From positions 1 to 64,000 of the forward strand of contig PNAS01000048.1 in assembly GCA_003169695.1 (NCBI GenBank): DNA of 64,000 bases, in the 5' to 3' direction. The translations under genes and the position numbers were made by a program. This document shows positions 27,264 to 35,286 of the stretch, piece by piece; the stretch's first letter is position 1; each line of letters opens with the position of its first letter. This stretch comes from Spartobacteria bacterium. GTDB lineage: Bacteria; Verrucomicrobiota; Verrucomicrobiia; Chthoniobacterales; UBA10450. The notes below the pieces were generated by a model, which worked only from the letters and a program-made list of their open reading frames with translations, was not told where the DNA came from and did no database searches.

Positions 27264-29632
27264 TGCTTCCCTGCCGTTTGAAATTTCTCCCACGCTTTCC
27301 ATGCGCGTTCCCAGTTTTCTTTTGCGGCCCAGCCTTCCGCTTCGAGAAAATGAAAGTAACGGGGGCAACTCGCAAGCTCGGTAAAGTACCTCGCCGTCAC
27401 GAGCGCTTCATCGATTTTGCCTTCGCGCATCTGCTCGCGGTAGAGTTGATAGCCAACTCCGTAATTGTCCGGCATTGCATGAAGTGCTTGTCGGAGCTGG
27501 TCGATCGAAGAGCCGGCGGCAGCTTCAGGCAAGGGCGGTGTTTCGCCAAAACGCCGGACGACCTCGAAGGCGCTGCGAAAATCACTCCGGCTTGCGTGAT
27601 ACTTCGCCAGCGCGCGCCAGGCATGACTCATCCAATCAGGATGCGTCTCAACCGCGCGCGCCAACTCGTTGAGATCGCCGCGCTCCGCCCAAAGCGAAAA
27701 GAACTTGATCTTCTCTTCGCTGGAGAAGGTTTGCAGGTTCGGATCATATTCGAGAAAGCTATAAAGCGCGGTCATGAAACCTCGGCCGGCGGCGCCCTGG
27801 AGATAGATGAGCGCAAGATCATGGTGGACCATGCCGACTTCTTCGAGGCCTTGACGCACAATTGGACTGTATTGGGAGGCGAGCGCGAGCATTTGCCCGT
27901 ACATTTCGAGCCGCTGCACGCCACCGCGCCGCAACGCTTCCCGCCATGCCGTGATCGCAAGGGGCGGGTCTGTCGCCAGCCAGACGATTCCTTCCTCGTA
28001 GGGAACTTCGTGAGCGTTTGGTTCCAGAAAACGCGCGCGCCGAAAATCATCGAGCGCGTCGGAGGGAGGCTGTTTCGCGCCCACCTTTCCAATCGCGCGC
28101 GAAAAGTAGAGCTGCCACTTGAGCGGCTCCCAGTCGAGGGCGCGCGTCGTGCGTTGAATTGTTTCGCCGAAATTTCGGCCCTGACTCGCGGCCGATGCCT
28201 TGCGCATTTCATTCTCGGCACCCACCGCTCCAGGTAGAGGCATTTCATAACGGGTCGCGACAAGCCAGGCGATCCCGGAAATCAAAAGCAGTAGCCCTAT
28301 CAGCCGGAATAATCGAGGAAGCCAGGCGTTGGGATGCAGTTGCGCCGGACGCCGAAGCGCCATCCCAAGGAGAAAAATGCCCGAGAAGGCGGTCCCCACC
28401 CGATGCCCGGAAACATCCACTAATCCGTGAAGCGCAAAGAGGACCGCTGCGAGCAAGGCGGCGAGCCGGAAGCGCTGATTTGTACCCTCGTGCAAAGGAA
28501 AAACTCGTCGAACGAGGATTGCGATGCCAGCAACGGCCAAAACAACTACGGGCCATCCGACTTCGACCCAGAGCCAAAACCAATCGCTCTCGGGATGGAT
28601 CGTGCGGGCACCACTCAGAGATGCGTCGCGAAAGACCGCGAAGACTCCGTCGAAATTCCCCAGACCGATGCCGCACCAGGGCGAAGCGCGAATGAGTTGG
28701 AGTGCGTCGCGGAAAATTGCCCAGCGAAGATCCGTGGCCATGTCTCCCGCATCGCCCGCACGGAGATGAAAGCGTTCGAACGTTTGCCCGCCGAAGACCA
28801 GCATCACCGTCAACAAAACGAGCAGCGCGGAAAGACCAAGTGCAATCCGCGCGGCCGAGCCCTTGCGCATGGCGAACGCGCCGAGCCAGAGTGCGCTTCC
28901 GGCCACAAGAATGAGGATGCCGGCGCGAGAGAAATCGAGGAGGATCGCGGCGACGACGATAGCAAGTCCGAGCAGCCAAACGATCCAGCGTTTCCTGCTG
29001 TGCCGGATATCATCCTGGCCGCACGCCAGGATCACGACCGCCGTGAGACCGAAGAGATTGGCCGTTTGATTGCGATTTGGAAAAGGCCCGAATCCACGCT
29101 GGTTGTGCCAGAAAGGAAGGGCGGTGTGAGCGGAATGGAGTGCGAGGCAAAGCGCGGCGAGTAGGACGATGCCAGCAGCGAAAAGTCGAAGCTGTTGGCG
29201 CACTTCCCGCAGCTCGAGATCGAGCGCGCTGACGTAGTAAAGCCAGCTCAGGCCGGCCAGAAAACTGACAAAGCACCCAAGGGAAATCCAAGGCTGCGGC
29301 GAAAGTGTGCCGGGGAGGCTGATGCCGAAATCGTTCTCCAACACAAGACGCCACGCCGGCTGTAGAAACCAACGTGCAGGCAAAAAAGCCGTAGCCGCAC
29401 ACGCGACGGTGGCGAGCAAGATCAGGTTAAAACCCCGCCCAAGCGAGAACCTTGGGGGATCAGCCAGCAAGATGAGGCCCAGCAAAACAACAACAATGCC
29501 TTCACTCCATTTCTCGGTCGCGCCACCGAGGAAACACGCGAGCACGGGGAGCGTGGGGATTGCAATATTCTTCCACCACCGGGCGGGGGCGGCGGTGAAA
29601 CTGGGGCGGGTCCTGGATCGCTTTTTTTGCAT
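27260..29632 (-). CDS. O-antigen ligase/polymerase family protein with C-terminal TPR region
   Basis: The 790-residue protein has an N-terminal Lys/Arg-rich start and about eleven membrane segments over residues 20-450. The O-antigen ligase/Wzy region is marked by FGPFPNRNQTANLFGL, LDFSRAG and the loop SGARTIHPESDWFWLWVEVG. Residues from about 480 to 790 are soluble and helical, with TPR-like repeats (for example WLATDPPLAITAWREALRRG). The family joins or polymerises lipid-linked glycans on the periplasmic face. It is the first gene of the unit that runs down to the DUF5989 gene. A divergent sugar transferase starts 149 bases away. Confidence 0.85.
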   Translation of the reverse strand: MQKKRSRTRPSFTAAPARWWKNIAIPTLPVLACFLGGATEKWSEGIVVVLLGLILLADPPRFSLGRGFNLILLATVACAATAFLPARWFLQPAWRLVLENDFGISLPGTLSPQPWISLGCFVSFLAGLSWLYYVSALDLELREVRQQLRLFAAGIVLLAALCLALHSAHTALPFWHNQRGFGPFPNRNQTANLFGLTAVVILACGQDDIRHSRKRWIVWLLGLAIVVAAILLDFSRAGILILVAGSALWLGAFAMRKGSAARIALGLSALLVLLTVMLVFGGQTFERFHLRAGDAGDMATDLRWAIFRDALQLIRASPWCGIGLGNFDGVFAVFRDASLSGARTIHPESDWFWLWVEVGWPVVVLAVAGIAILVRRVFPLHEGTNQRFRLAALLAAVLFALHGLVDVSGHRVGTAFSGIFLLGMALRRPAQLHPNAWLPRLFRLIGLLLLISGIAWLVATRYEMPLPGAVGAENEMRKASAASQGRNFGETIQRTTRALDWEPLKWQLYFSRAIGKVGAKQPPSDALDDFRRARFLEPNAHEVPYEEGIVWLATDPPLAITAWREALRRGGVQRLEMYGQMLALASQYSPIVRQGLEEVGMVHHDLALIYLQGAAGRGFMTALYSFLEYDPNLQTFSSEEKIKFFSLWAERGDLNELARAVETHPDWMSHAWRALAKYHASRSDFRSAFEVVRRFGETPPLPEAAAGSSIDQLRQALHAMPDNYGVGYQLYREQMREGKIDEALVTARYFTELASCPRYFHFLEAEGWAAKENWERAWKAWEKFQTAGKQ

Positions 29633-29781
29633 TGGCCGGGCGTGGTGTCTTGGTATGGGAGTAGCTATTTAGAAAGCAAGCGCCTGGGGAGCTCTTACAG
29701 TTATATCGACGTGCCGGTTCTACCACGGGTTGAACGCGGGCTGCCATCGCGTACTCTTATCATCGGCTTCGGGAAATAATC

Positions 29782-31188
29782 ATGGTTACGCAACGCACGC
29801 AGGGTTTATATCGCGTTTTCCTGCTCTGCCAGATCGTACTCGTGGCGATTCTTTTCTGGTTCGGCGTCTGGGTGATGGTCACCTTTTATTCCGCGGGAGC
29901 GCAACTGACGTGGCGCCGCTATAGCATTTACTGCGGGTTGCTGGTTTTGGGAATGACGGTCGAGTCGTTCAGCCGCGACGGCTCGAAGAACTATTTTCTC
30001 CAGAACGAACTGCTGCGCCAGCATCGACTGAGTCTGCGGCAAGTTTTCGCCAGCATCGGCACCCTCGTTCTTTACTTGATTGCGACCAAGGACGCCTTCA
30101 TCTCGCGAATCTTCTTCTTTAATTTTGTTCCATGGCTCTACGTAGCCCTGCTCTTCTCGCATCATTATCTTCCTTCATTTCTCGCCCGGCGAATCTTTAC
30201 TGGTGCGCGTGAAGAAAAAACTCTTCTCGTTGGGTCGACCGAGAAAGCCGCACAACTGCGAGGCTGGTTGCGTCGCAAAGCGGATATTGGGTTGCGCACC
30301 GTGGGTCTCGTTTGCGACGAGCGTATTGACAAGACTGAGGACGGCATCCCCGTCCTGGGTAATTCCGATGATCTCGAAAAGATCATCGTCGAGCGCGGTA
30401 TCACGCAAATCATCATGCTGGAGTTTCCGCTCTTCACTGAGATCAACCGCTATATCATCAGCGTTTGCGATCATCTTGGTGTCCGGCTGCTCATCGTCAG
30501 CGATCTCGAGGAGAAATTGCGCCACCCCGTAACGCACTTTGAAGACGATGGCTTTCGCTTTATCGGATTGCGCGAAGAGCCTTTGGAGAATCCGCTCAAC
30601 CGGTTCTTCAAACGCGCAATCGACGTTGCGATTTCACTGCCCGTAATCCTGTTCGTTTTTCCGGTCCTCACCGTCATTGTCTGGATTGCCCAACGCCTCC
30701 AATCGCCGGGACCCCTTTTTCATGTGCAGACGCGCGCCGGCATGCAAAACCGGCAATTCAAGATCTACAAGTTCCGCACCATGCGGCCCGATCACGAAGA
30801 GGTCGTGCGCCAGGCGCGGGACGGAGATGAACGGGTGTATCCGCTCGGAAAATGGTTTCGGAAGCTGAGCATCGACGAGGTCCCACAATTTTGGAACGTA
30901 CTTTTGGGCGACATGAGCATCGTCGGGCCGCGGCCGCACCTGATCGAACATAACAAACAATTCTCCCAACTGATGGCGAACTATCACGTCCGCGCTTTTG
31001 TGAAGCCCGGGATCACCGGCCTGGCGCAAGTTCGAGGATTTCGCGGCGAAGCCCGAAACAGTTCCGACATCGAAAACCGCGTCGCCTGCGACATCGAGTA
31101 TCTCGAAAACTGGAATCTCTCTCTCGAGTGCGGAATCATTCTGCGCACTTTCGTGCATGTGATCATCCCGCCGCGGAGCGCCTACTAA
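29782..31188 (+). CDS. Polyprenyl-phosphate sugar-1-phosphate transferase (WcaJ/WbaP-like)
   Basis: The 468-residue protein has four or five N-terminal membrane segments, a CoA-binding-like middle domain and a C-terminal bacterial sugar transferase domain from about residue 275. It carries IYKFRTMRPDHEE, the LSIDEVPQFWNVLLGDMSIV motif, VGPRPH, and VKPGITGLAQVRG near the end. These enzymes load the first sugar phosphate onto undecaprenyl phosphate, starting the repeat unit. It is the only gene on + inside the polysaccharide region and is divergent from the ligase unit. It probably initiates the glycan built by the minus-strand operon. Confidence 0.93.
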   Translation: MVTQRTQGLYRVFLLCQIVLVAILFWFGVWVMVTFYSAGAQLTWRRYSIYCGLLVLGMTVESFSRDGSKNYFLQNELLRQHRLSLRQVFASIGTLVLYLIATKDAFISRIFFFNFVPWLYVALLFSHHYLPSFLARRIFTGAREEKTLLVGSTEKAAQLRGWLRRKADIGLRTVGLVCDERIDKTEDGIPVLGNSDDLEKIIVERGITQIIMLEFPLFTEINRYIISVCDHLGVRLLIVSDLEEKLRHPVTHFEDDGFRFIGLREEPLENPLNRFFKRAIDVAISLPVILFVFPVLTVIVWIAQRLQSPGPLFHVQTRAGMQNRQFKIYKFRTMRPDHEEVVRQARDGDERVYPLGKWFRKLSIDEVPQFWNVLLGDMSIVGPRPHLIEHNKQFSQLMANYHVRAFVKPGITGLAQVRGFRGEARNSSDIENRVACDIEYLENWNLSLECGIILRTFVHVIIPPRSAY

Positions 31189-31200
31189 GCATGTCGCTGT

Positions 31201-31260
31201 TAGGTGGATCGCGCGCGCCGGAGGCGCGTTAGATTTGTCATCGTGCGCGAAGTGCACGAT
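31201..31260. terminator. Two hairpins between converging genes, containing a dispersed 16-base repeat
   Basis: Bases 31201-31216 repeat 3297-3312 exactly. CGCGCC/GGCGCG (31214-31219 with 31223-31228) forms a hairpin with a three-base loop. ATCGTGC/GCACGAT (31240-31246 with 31254-31260) forms a second, with a seven-base loop. They lie between the 3' ends of the sugar transferase (+) and a glycosyltransferase (-), so a bidirectional terminator is likely. Neither has a strong T-run. Confidence 0.5.
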
Positions 31261-31264
31261 CCAG

Positions 31265-32488
31265 CTAAACCTTGCCTAACGAATCCAATTCTTCCGCAAA
31301 ACTTTGGAAGACGCGGTTCTTCTCGAATTGTTGGACGTAACGGCGGCCGGCGGCGCCGTACGCTGCGAGACGCTGCGGATCCTGTGCGAGAGAATCGAGA
31401 AGATCCGCCAATTCCCGGGCGTGGCCGGGCGGAATATTTATGCCAAACTTTCCTTCGGCTAACGAAAGTGCCAGCTCGCATTCCGGCGCCGCGACTGTGA
31501 CAACGGGTTTTGATTCCGCGAGGAGACCGAGGAACTTGCTCGGGAAAAAGGAATTCCCGGCTCCGACTTGCTGTGTGATGAAGCAGACGTCCGCATCGAC
31601 GAGCAAGGCGCGATAATCCCGACCCACCTGCAACGGAAGCATGCTGACATTCGGAAGCTTCAGTTCGCGCACACGCTGCACGAGTGACTCGCGCTGGGCG
31701 CCGTCGCCAACGATCAAGATCCGAATCCGCGGATCGCGCAAAAGCGGCGCGGTTTCCAGGAGCATATCCAGGCCCTGTTTCACACCGAGATTCCCAGCGT
31801 AAATGGCCAGAAATTCTTCCGACGCGAACCCATGCCGGCTTCGAAATTCACCGCATACCGGAGGGGGCGCCGTGTCGTTCAACGCAATCGCGTTTGGAAA
31901 ACAGACGAGTTTCGATTCGGGCACTCCCTTAACACGAAAACTCTTGAGCATGCCCGGGGTAATGCCGGAGACGCGGGCTGCATGCCGGTAGGCGAACGAT
32001 TCGAGCCAATACAACGCGCGCGTAAACCAACTCGCTTTCAGCATCCCGAGTCCGACGGCGGCGTCCGGTTGCATGTCCTGGACATGAAACACGAAGGGTG
32101 CGCTTTTGATTTTTCCCACGAGCCATCCCGCGACGCCGAGGACCAGTGGAGGAGAAACGAGCACATAAACATCGGCGCGCGAAAGAGAGAGCGCGCGCAA
32201 GGTGGAGGTGAAGACAAAACTCGCCTCATGGAAAATACGTTTCAGAGCGGAAACCCGCTTCGGGACAAACTGCCAGCACCGATGCACCGACACTCCGTTG
32301 ATTTGGTCAGTGCGATAGAGGCGTCCGCAATCTGCCGAGAGCTTTTCCCACGAGGGATAATAAGGGAAGCCCGTGACCATCGACACGTCGTCTCCGCGCG
32401 CGTGCAGGAATTCGCAGAGTGCGACGCTATGCGGCGCGATGCCGGTAAACTCCGGCGCGTAGTTGATTCCCCAGACAATGGCGCGCAT
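31265..32488 (-). CDS. Glycosyltransferase family 4 protein, WcaI-like
   Basis: The 407-residue GT-B protein starts with WGINYAPEFTGIAPHSVAL, the WcaI-type signature, and has FVFHVQDMQPDAA in the N-terminal domain. The sugar-nucleotide site FFPSKFLGLLAESKPVV holds the distal Glu, and GKFGINIPPG follows. WcaI takes part in colanic acid repeat-unit assembly, but donor and acceptor cannot be read here. It is the last gene of the long minus-strand polysaccharide unit and follows the GT2 gene by five bases. Confidence 0.9.
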   Translation of the reverse strand: MRAIVWGINYAPEFTGIAPHSVALCEFLHARGDDVSMVTGFPYYPSWEKLSADCGRLYRTDQINGVSVHRCWQFVPKRVSALKRIFHEASFVFTSTLRALSLSRADVYVLVSPPLVLGVAGWLVGKIKSAPFVFHVQDMQPDAAVGLGMLKASWFTRALYWLESFAYRHAARVSGITPGMLKSFRVKGVPESKLVCFPNAIALNDTAPPPVCGEFRSRHGFASEEFLAIYAGNLGVKQGLDMLLETAPLLRDPRIRILIVGDGAQRESLVQRVRELKLPNVSMLPLQVGRDYRALLVDADVCFITQQVGAGNSFFPSKFLGLLAESKPVVTVAAPECELALSLAEGKFGINIPPGHARELADLLDSLAQDPQRLAAYGAAGRRYVQQFEKNRVFQSFAEELDSLGKV

Positions 32489-32493
32489 CTCGT

Positions 32494-33363
32494 CTACGCG
32501 TCAGGGGCAGGCTTTGTCTTGGTCAGCTCGTACGTTTTCGCGACGGAAAGGAATTCATACATGGCGTGCATCCGTGCAAAGTAATAACCCTCGCGGCCGT
32601 CGAGAAAGCCTTTCTGCCAAACAAAGATATAGAGGAAACGCAGAAGCGGTCGGCAAGGCAGGTGTTGCGAAAGGAGCTTCAGTTTTCGGCGCCGTTCCAC
32701 CGTGCCACTCCGGATCTGGGCGGCGCTGCCGGAGAGCCGGCGATCTGCCGAGACTCGTGCTTCCCAGTTTGAATACCGGTTATGCTTTTCCACGAAAACT
32801 TCCACGGACGGAAAGGCGTAATGATCCATTTCACAATGCAGACGGCCGGTCGGACCCTGCACGATCACATGCTCGTGCACTTCGTTGTCACCGCTGTACG
32901 TATTCGCATCGGTCAGTTTTTCATATCGGCCTAACGAGTGACGAAATAAGCGAAGGTTCCAATTCGGATAATACGAATGCCGAAGCCAGCGGCCCATGAA
33001 CATGAAATGGCGGTTGATCCAATATCCGGCGATCTCACCCGCGTTCGCAATCGCGCGCGCAAACTCTCCCTGCGCTTCCGGCGGCAACACCTCATCGGCA
33101 TCGAGGATAAATATCCATTCGTTCCGGAAAGGAAGATTCTCGAGTGCCCAATTCTTTTTCTTTGGCCATGTCCCGCTAAAATGAAACTGCACAACGTGGG
33201 CGCCGTATTCCTGCGCGATTTCGAGCGAGCCGTCCGTGCTCTGCGAGTCGACGACGAAGATTTCGCCCGCCCACATTACCGAATCGAGGCATTTTCTCAG
33301 ATTCGCGACTTCGTTCTTGATCGGGACAAGCACCGAAACCGGCACCGTCGTTTTCTCGCTCAT
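32494..33363 (-). CDS. Glycosyltransferase family 2 protein (WaaE-like)
   Basis: The 289-residue GT-A protein begins VSVLVPIKNEVANLRKCLDS and has the nucleotide-sugar motif VVDSQSTDGS and the metal-binding DADEVLPPE. The middle part (GRWLRHSYYPNWNLRLFR, then EVHEHVIVQG) matches the WaaE/KdtX-like group, several of which act on lipopolysaccharide inner core. It lies between a beta-helix acetyltransferase and the WcaI-like enzyme, with 94 and five bases on either side. Confidence 0.92.
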   Translation of the reverse strand: MSEKTTVPVSVLVPIKNEVANLRKCLDSVMWAGEIFVVDSQSTDGSLEIAQEYGAHVVQFHFSGTWPKKKNWALENLPFRNEWIFILDADEVLPPEAQGEFARAIANAGEIAGYWINRHFMFMGRWLRHSYYPNWNLRLFRHSLGRYEKLTDANTYSGDNEVHEHVIVQGPTGRLHCEMDHYAFPSVEVFVEKHNRYSNWEARVSADRRLSGSAAQIRSGTVERRRKLKLLSQHLPCRPLLRFLYIFVWQKGFLDGREGYYFARMHAMYEFLSVAKTYELTKTKPAPDA

Positions 33364-33457
33364 ACTGCGCGAAGTGCGATCGGATTTCCTGGATCGACAA
33401 AACTCTTTGGCAGTGTGTGCCGAGGATGAATGCGGCCAAGTCTTTCGGTAAAATTCA

Positions 33458-34027
33458 TCATGAGGCAGGCGGCGTTCGCGGCTGAAGAACGCGGCACGGG
33501 TTACCGGCCGCCATTACGTCGGGCGGAACGTCCTTGGTCACAACAGAACACGCGCCGATAACGCTTCGCGCGCCGATCGTTACCCCCGGCATGATAAAAG
33601 CGCGCGCGCCGATAAAGGCGTCTTCGCCGATGGTGATCTTTGCTGTGACGAGTGGAATTTCCGATCGCGCAAAATCGTGCGTGCCTGTGCTTAGATAAAC
33701 TTCCTGAGCAACCGTCGCGCGTGCGCCGATTTCGACCTGGCCTAACGAGTAGGCGTTGGCGCGGTCGCCGAGACAGGCACGATCGTGCAGCGTCAAATTC
33801 CAGGGAATCGCGATCCGCGCGCGCTGATGCACAAAAGGTGTCCCATGGATTTTCGTCCCGAATAGCCGAAGCCAAAAGAGTCGCCAGGGGTTCAGCGGCT
33901 TCGGAGTCCATTCACAGAAAACGAACCAGGAGAACTCCCACAACAAACGAAGCAGGCGATCCTCGGCCGGCCAGGGCGATTCCTGGGCCGAAGTCTGGCC
34001 GGGCTTTACGAGTTTCTTTTCCTCCAT
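33458..34027 (-). CDS. Beta-helix O-acetyltransferase, WcaF-like
   Basis: The 189-residue protein has hexapeptide repeats from about residue 65. The active-site His segment is STGTHDF, and VIGACSVVTKDVPPDVMAAGNP near the C-terminus is characteristic of acetyl-CoA-dependent maltose/galactoside-type transferases and WcaF. The N-terminus FVFCEWTPKPLNPWRLFWLRLFG is typical of WcaF-type colanic acid acetyltransferases. It probably O-acetylates a sugar of the repeat unit or a lipid-linked intermediate. It has small gaps (about 90 bases) on both sides, so it may have its own promoter. Confidence 0.88.
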   Translation of the reverse strand: MEEKKLVKPGQTSAQESPWPAEDRLLRLLWEFSWFVFCEWTPKPLNPWRLFWLRLFGTKIHGTPFVHQRARIAIPWNLTLHDRACLGDRANAYSLGQVEIGARATVAQEVYLSTGTHDFARSEIPLVTAKITIGEDAFIGARAFIMPGVTIGARSVIGACSVVTKDVPPDVMAAGNPCRVLQPRTPPAS

Positions 34028-34119
34028 GGCGAAGATCGGGTGATTAAGGCGTAATCGTCAAAAAGCAGATGAAACGCTACAAATGAACACAGATTTCCAT
34101 AGATTAGGAGCGGCGATTT

Positions 34120-35286
34120 TCATCCCGCGCCGCCGTGCCGACCTTCGAGGACCTCAAGCAGCGAATCGGTGGCGCGGTTGACCTCGAAGTGCCGGGCGAA
34201 GCATTTTCTCGCATTTTCTTGCATGGCGGCACGAACATCCGGCGCGGCGCCCATCCAGCGTTCGATCAAGCGCGCGGTCCCCACGAGATCATCATTTTCC
34301 ACGTATCCCGCGTCGTCCGCGGCAATTTCGCGCCAGATGTTTACCTTGTTCGAGATGAGGACGGGGGTCCCGCACGCCAGCGCCTCCACGACTGCGATTC
34401 CGAAATTTTCCTGATGAGAAGGGAGGATGAACGCATCCGCGGCACTGAACGCGCCCCATTTCTGGGGACCCGCCAGCATTCCGGTGAATGTGATCGCGGA
34501 TGCCGGCGCGGCCATGCACTCTAAATGCTCCTGGTAGCCTTCGTCCGCGCATGGACCGGCGACGACAAGATGGAGTGATTGATCGGCGCGCGCGGAATTG
34601 TAAATAGCGGCGAACGCTTCGATCAAGAGGTCGCAGCCTTTCTTTTCGTGCAGACGACCAAGGAAGAGCAGAAAACGCTTGCCGCGAAGTTGTGGAAAGC
34701 CGTTGAAGAAATCCTCTCGCGCATTTGCAAGATCGATTTCCGGTGCCGCTGTTCCGTAATTCACGACCACTTCATTGCATCGATAGAGCGAGAATGATTC
34801 GCGAGCCAAACGCCGTTCCTCTTCCGAGGTGAAAAGGACAGCCACGGCATCGCGCAGCACGCGATATTCAGCCCAGGGCCAGTAGAGCAATTTCTTCAGG
34901 TGTTTCAGCGGATAGGTTTGCTTAAACCATGGGTCGAGCATTCCGTGAGGAAAAACGAAGTAAGGCGTTGGAGTGCCGCGTAAAGCGCGCCAGACGCCGA
35001 AACTGCTGTATTGCCAAATTCCTTGAACAATGACGGCGTCATACTTCGCGTGCCGCTCCTTGAGCCACCGAGAAAAACGCGGCGCGTATCCGTAACTGCT
35101 TCGGCCTGGACCAAGCGCATGCACTGGCAGCGGGCAGTCCCGCACCCACCAGTCCGTCGGCGCATCCAGCGAAATGATCTCCACGTCATGGCCCCGGCGG
35201 GCGAGAATGGCGGACGACTGCTTGACTGACTCAATCGGGCCACCGAGGGCCGGATTAACTGAGTGAATGGATCGGAGTATCTTCAT
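34120..35286 (-). CDS. Glycosyltransferase family 4 protein
   Basis: From the ATG at 35286 (MKILRSIHSVNPALGGP) the protein has 388 residues. The N-terminal GGPIESVKQSS loop, FVFPHGMLDPWF and the C-terminal GRLHEKKGCDLLIEAF and LPSHQENFGIAVVEALACG segments (two conserved Glu) place it in GT4. Donor and linkage are unknown. Its start lies 32 bases inside the end of the asparagine synthetase-like gene, which indicates coupled translation. Confidence 0.9.
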   Translation of the reverse strand: MKILRSIHSVNPALGGPIESVKQSSAILARRGHDVEIISLDAPTDWWVRDCPLPVHALGPGRSSYGYAPRFSRWLKERHAKYDAVIVQGIWQYSSFGVWRALRGTPTPYFVFPHGMLDPWFKQTYPLKHLKKLLYWPWAEYRVLRDAVAVLFTSEEERRLARESFSLYRCNEVVVNYGTAAPEIDLANAREDFFNGFPQLRGKRFLLFLGRLHEKKGCDLLIEAFAAIYNSARADQSLHLVVAGPCADEGYQEHLECMAAPASAITFTGMLAGPQKWGAFSAADAFILPSHQENFGIAVVEALACGTPVLISNKVNIWREIAADDAGYVENDDLVGTARLIERWMGAAPDVRAAMQENARKCFARHFEVNRATDSLLEVLEGRHGGAG

